Below, piece by piece: positions 5,055 through 5,117 of a stretch of 5,117 bases of DNA. The stretch is taken from NCBI GenBank assembly GCA_964550615.1, contig CAZKAB010000071.1:1-5117 (forward strand). Direction: 5' to 3'. The first letter of the stretch is position 1; every line of letters begins with the position of its first letter. A model generated the notes under the pieces. It saw only the letters and a program-made list of their open reading frames with translations. It had not been told where the DNA came from and made no database searches. This DNA is from M55B144 sp964550615. Lineage in GTDB: Bacteria; Bipolaricaulota; Bipolaricaulia; UBA7950; UBA9294. Both the position numbers and the translations under genes were made by a program.

Positions 5055-5117
5055 GTTCGTGGTTGGAAAGCTATCAGCAATCGAGGCAGGAGTAAGGATT
5101 AGGGATTAAGGGGCAGG
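5055..5117 (+). repeat. Start of a third repeat cluster, cut by the window end
   Basis: GTTCGTGGTTGGAAAGC at 5055-5071 matches 1591-1607 at 16 of 17 positions. After about 25 bp comes a G-rich run ending GGGATTAAGGGGCAGG at 5102-5117, close to GGGATTAAGGGACAGG at 1724-1739 and 3273-3288. The module order is the same as at 1591-1760, so a hairpin probably continues beyond the window. The short preceding spacer (5027-5054) shows no terminator with a T-tract. Confidence 0.55.

Noticed and set aside
4468..5109. 213-codon open frame overlapping the amidohydrolase in another frame
   Set aside because: It is rich in Arg, Ala and Gly as expected for a shadow frame of GC-rich coding DNA, whereas the overlapped frame carries the conserved family motifs.

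Overview
The window is bacterial-type DNA of moderately high GC. It carries five convincing protein genes separated by long, repeat-rich intergenic stretches. The Shine-Dalgarno sequences (GGAGGTGATC, GAGGTGAT, GGGGAGG) and the sigma70-like promoters are bacterial. I cannot place the organism with confidence. A secreted metallo-beta-lactamase/lamin-tail protein, many dispersed hairpin repeats and low coding density suggest a free-living environmental or candidate-phylum bacterium, but this is a guess.

Layout from left to right. Positions 1-31 hold a GGGGTCAG-type dispersed repeat. Positions 134-1414 (minus) encode an exported ComEC-like metallo-beta-lactamase-fold protein with a C-terminal lamin-tail domain. 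Positions 1415-1966 are a non-coding divergent region with degenerate tandem-like sequence and a composite hairpin repeat (copy A). Positions 1967-2347 (plus) encode a small split-barrel flavin-binding protein of the pyridoxamine-phosphate-oxidase superfamily. Positions 2348-2488 are a convergent spacer with two hairpins and a G-quadruplex-type tract. Positions 2489-3051 (minus) hold a toxin-antitoxin operon: a ribbon-helix-helix antitoxin followed by an overlapping MazF/PemK toxin, with a clear promoter at 3068-3096. Positions 3052-3622 are a second divergent region with a 16-bp direct repeat, composite repeat copy B and a three-headed GGGGTCAG cluster, ending in a promoter. Positions 3623-5026 (plus) encode an amidohydrolase with a hydrophobic segment inserted near its N-terminus. 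Positions 5055-5117 appear to begin another repeat cluster, cut by the window edge.

The genes do not form a pathway. The only evident functional unit is the toxin-antitoxin pair. The other three genes look like independent single-gene units. The recurring theme is non-coding: two repeat families lie in the spacers, all copies point the same way, and no transposase in the window could mobilise them. The most interesting items are this repeat system and the amidohydrolase, whose predicted membrane segment separates its metal-binding residues in a way that poses a topology problem. I found no recognisable novel defence or biosynthetic system.
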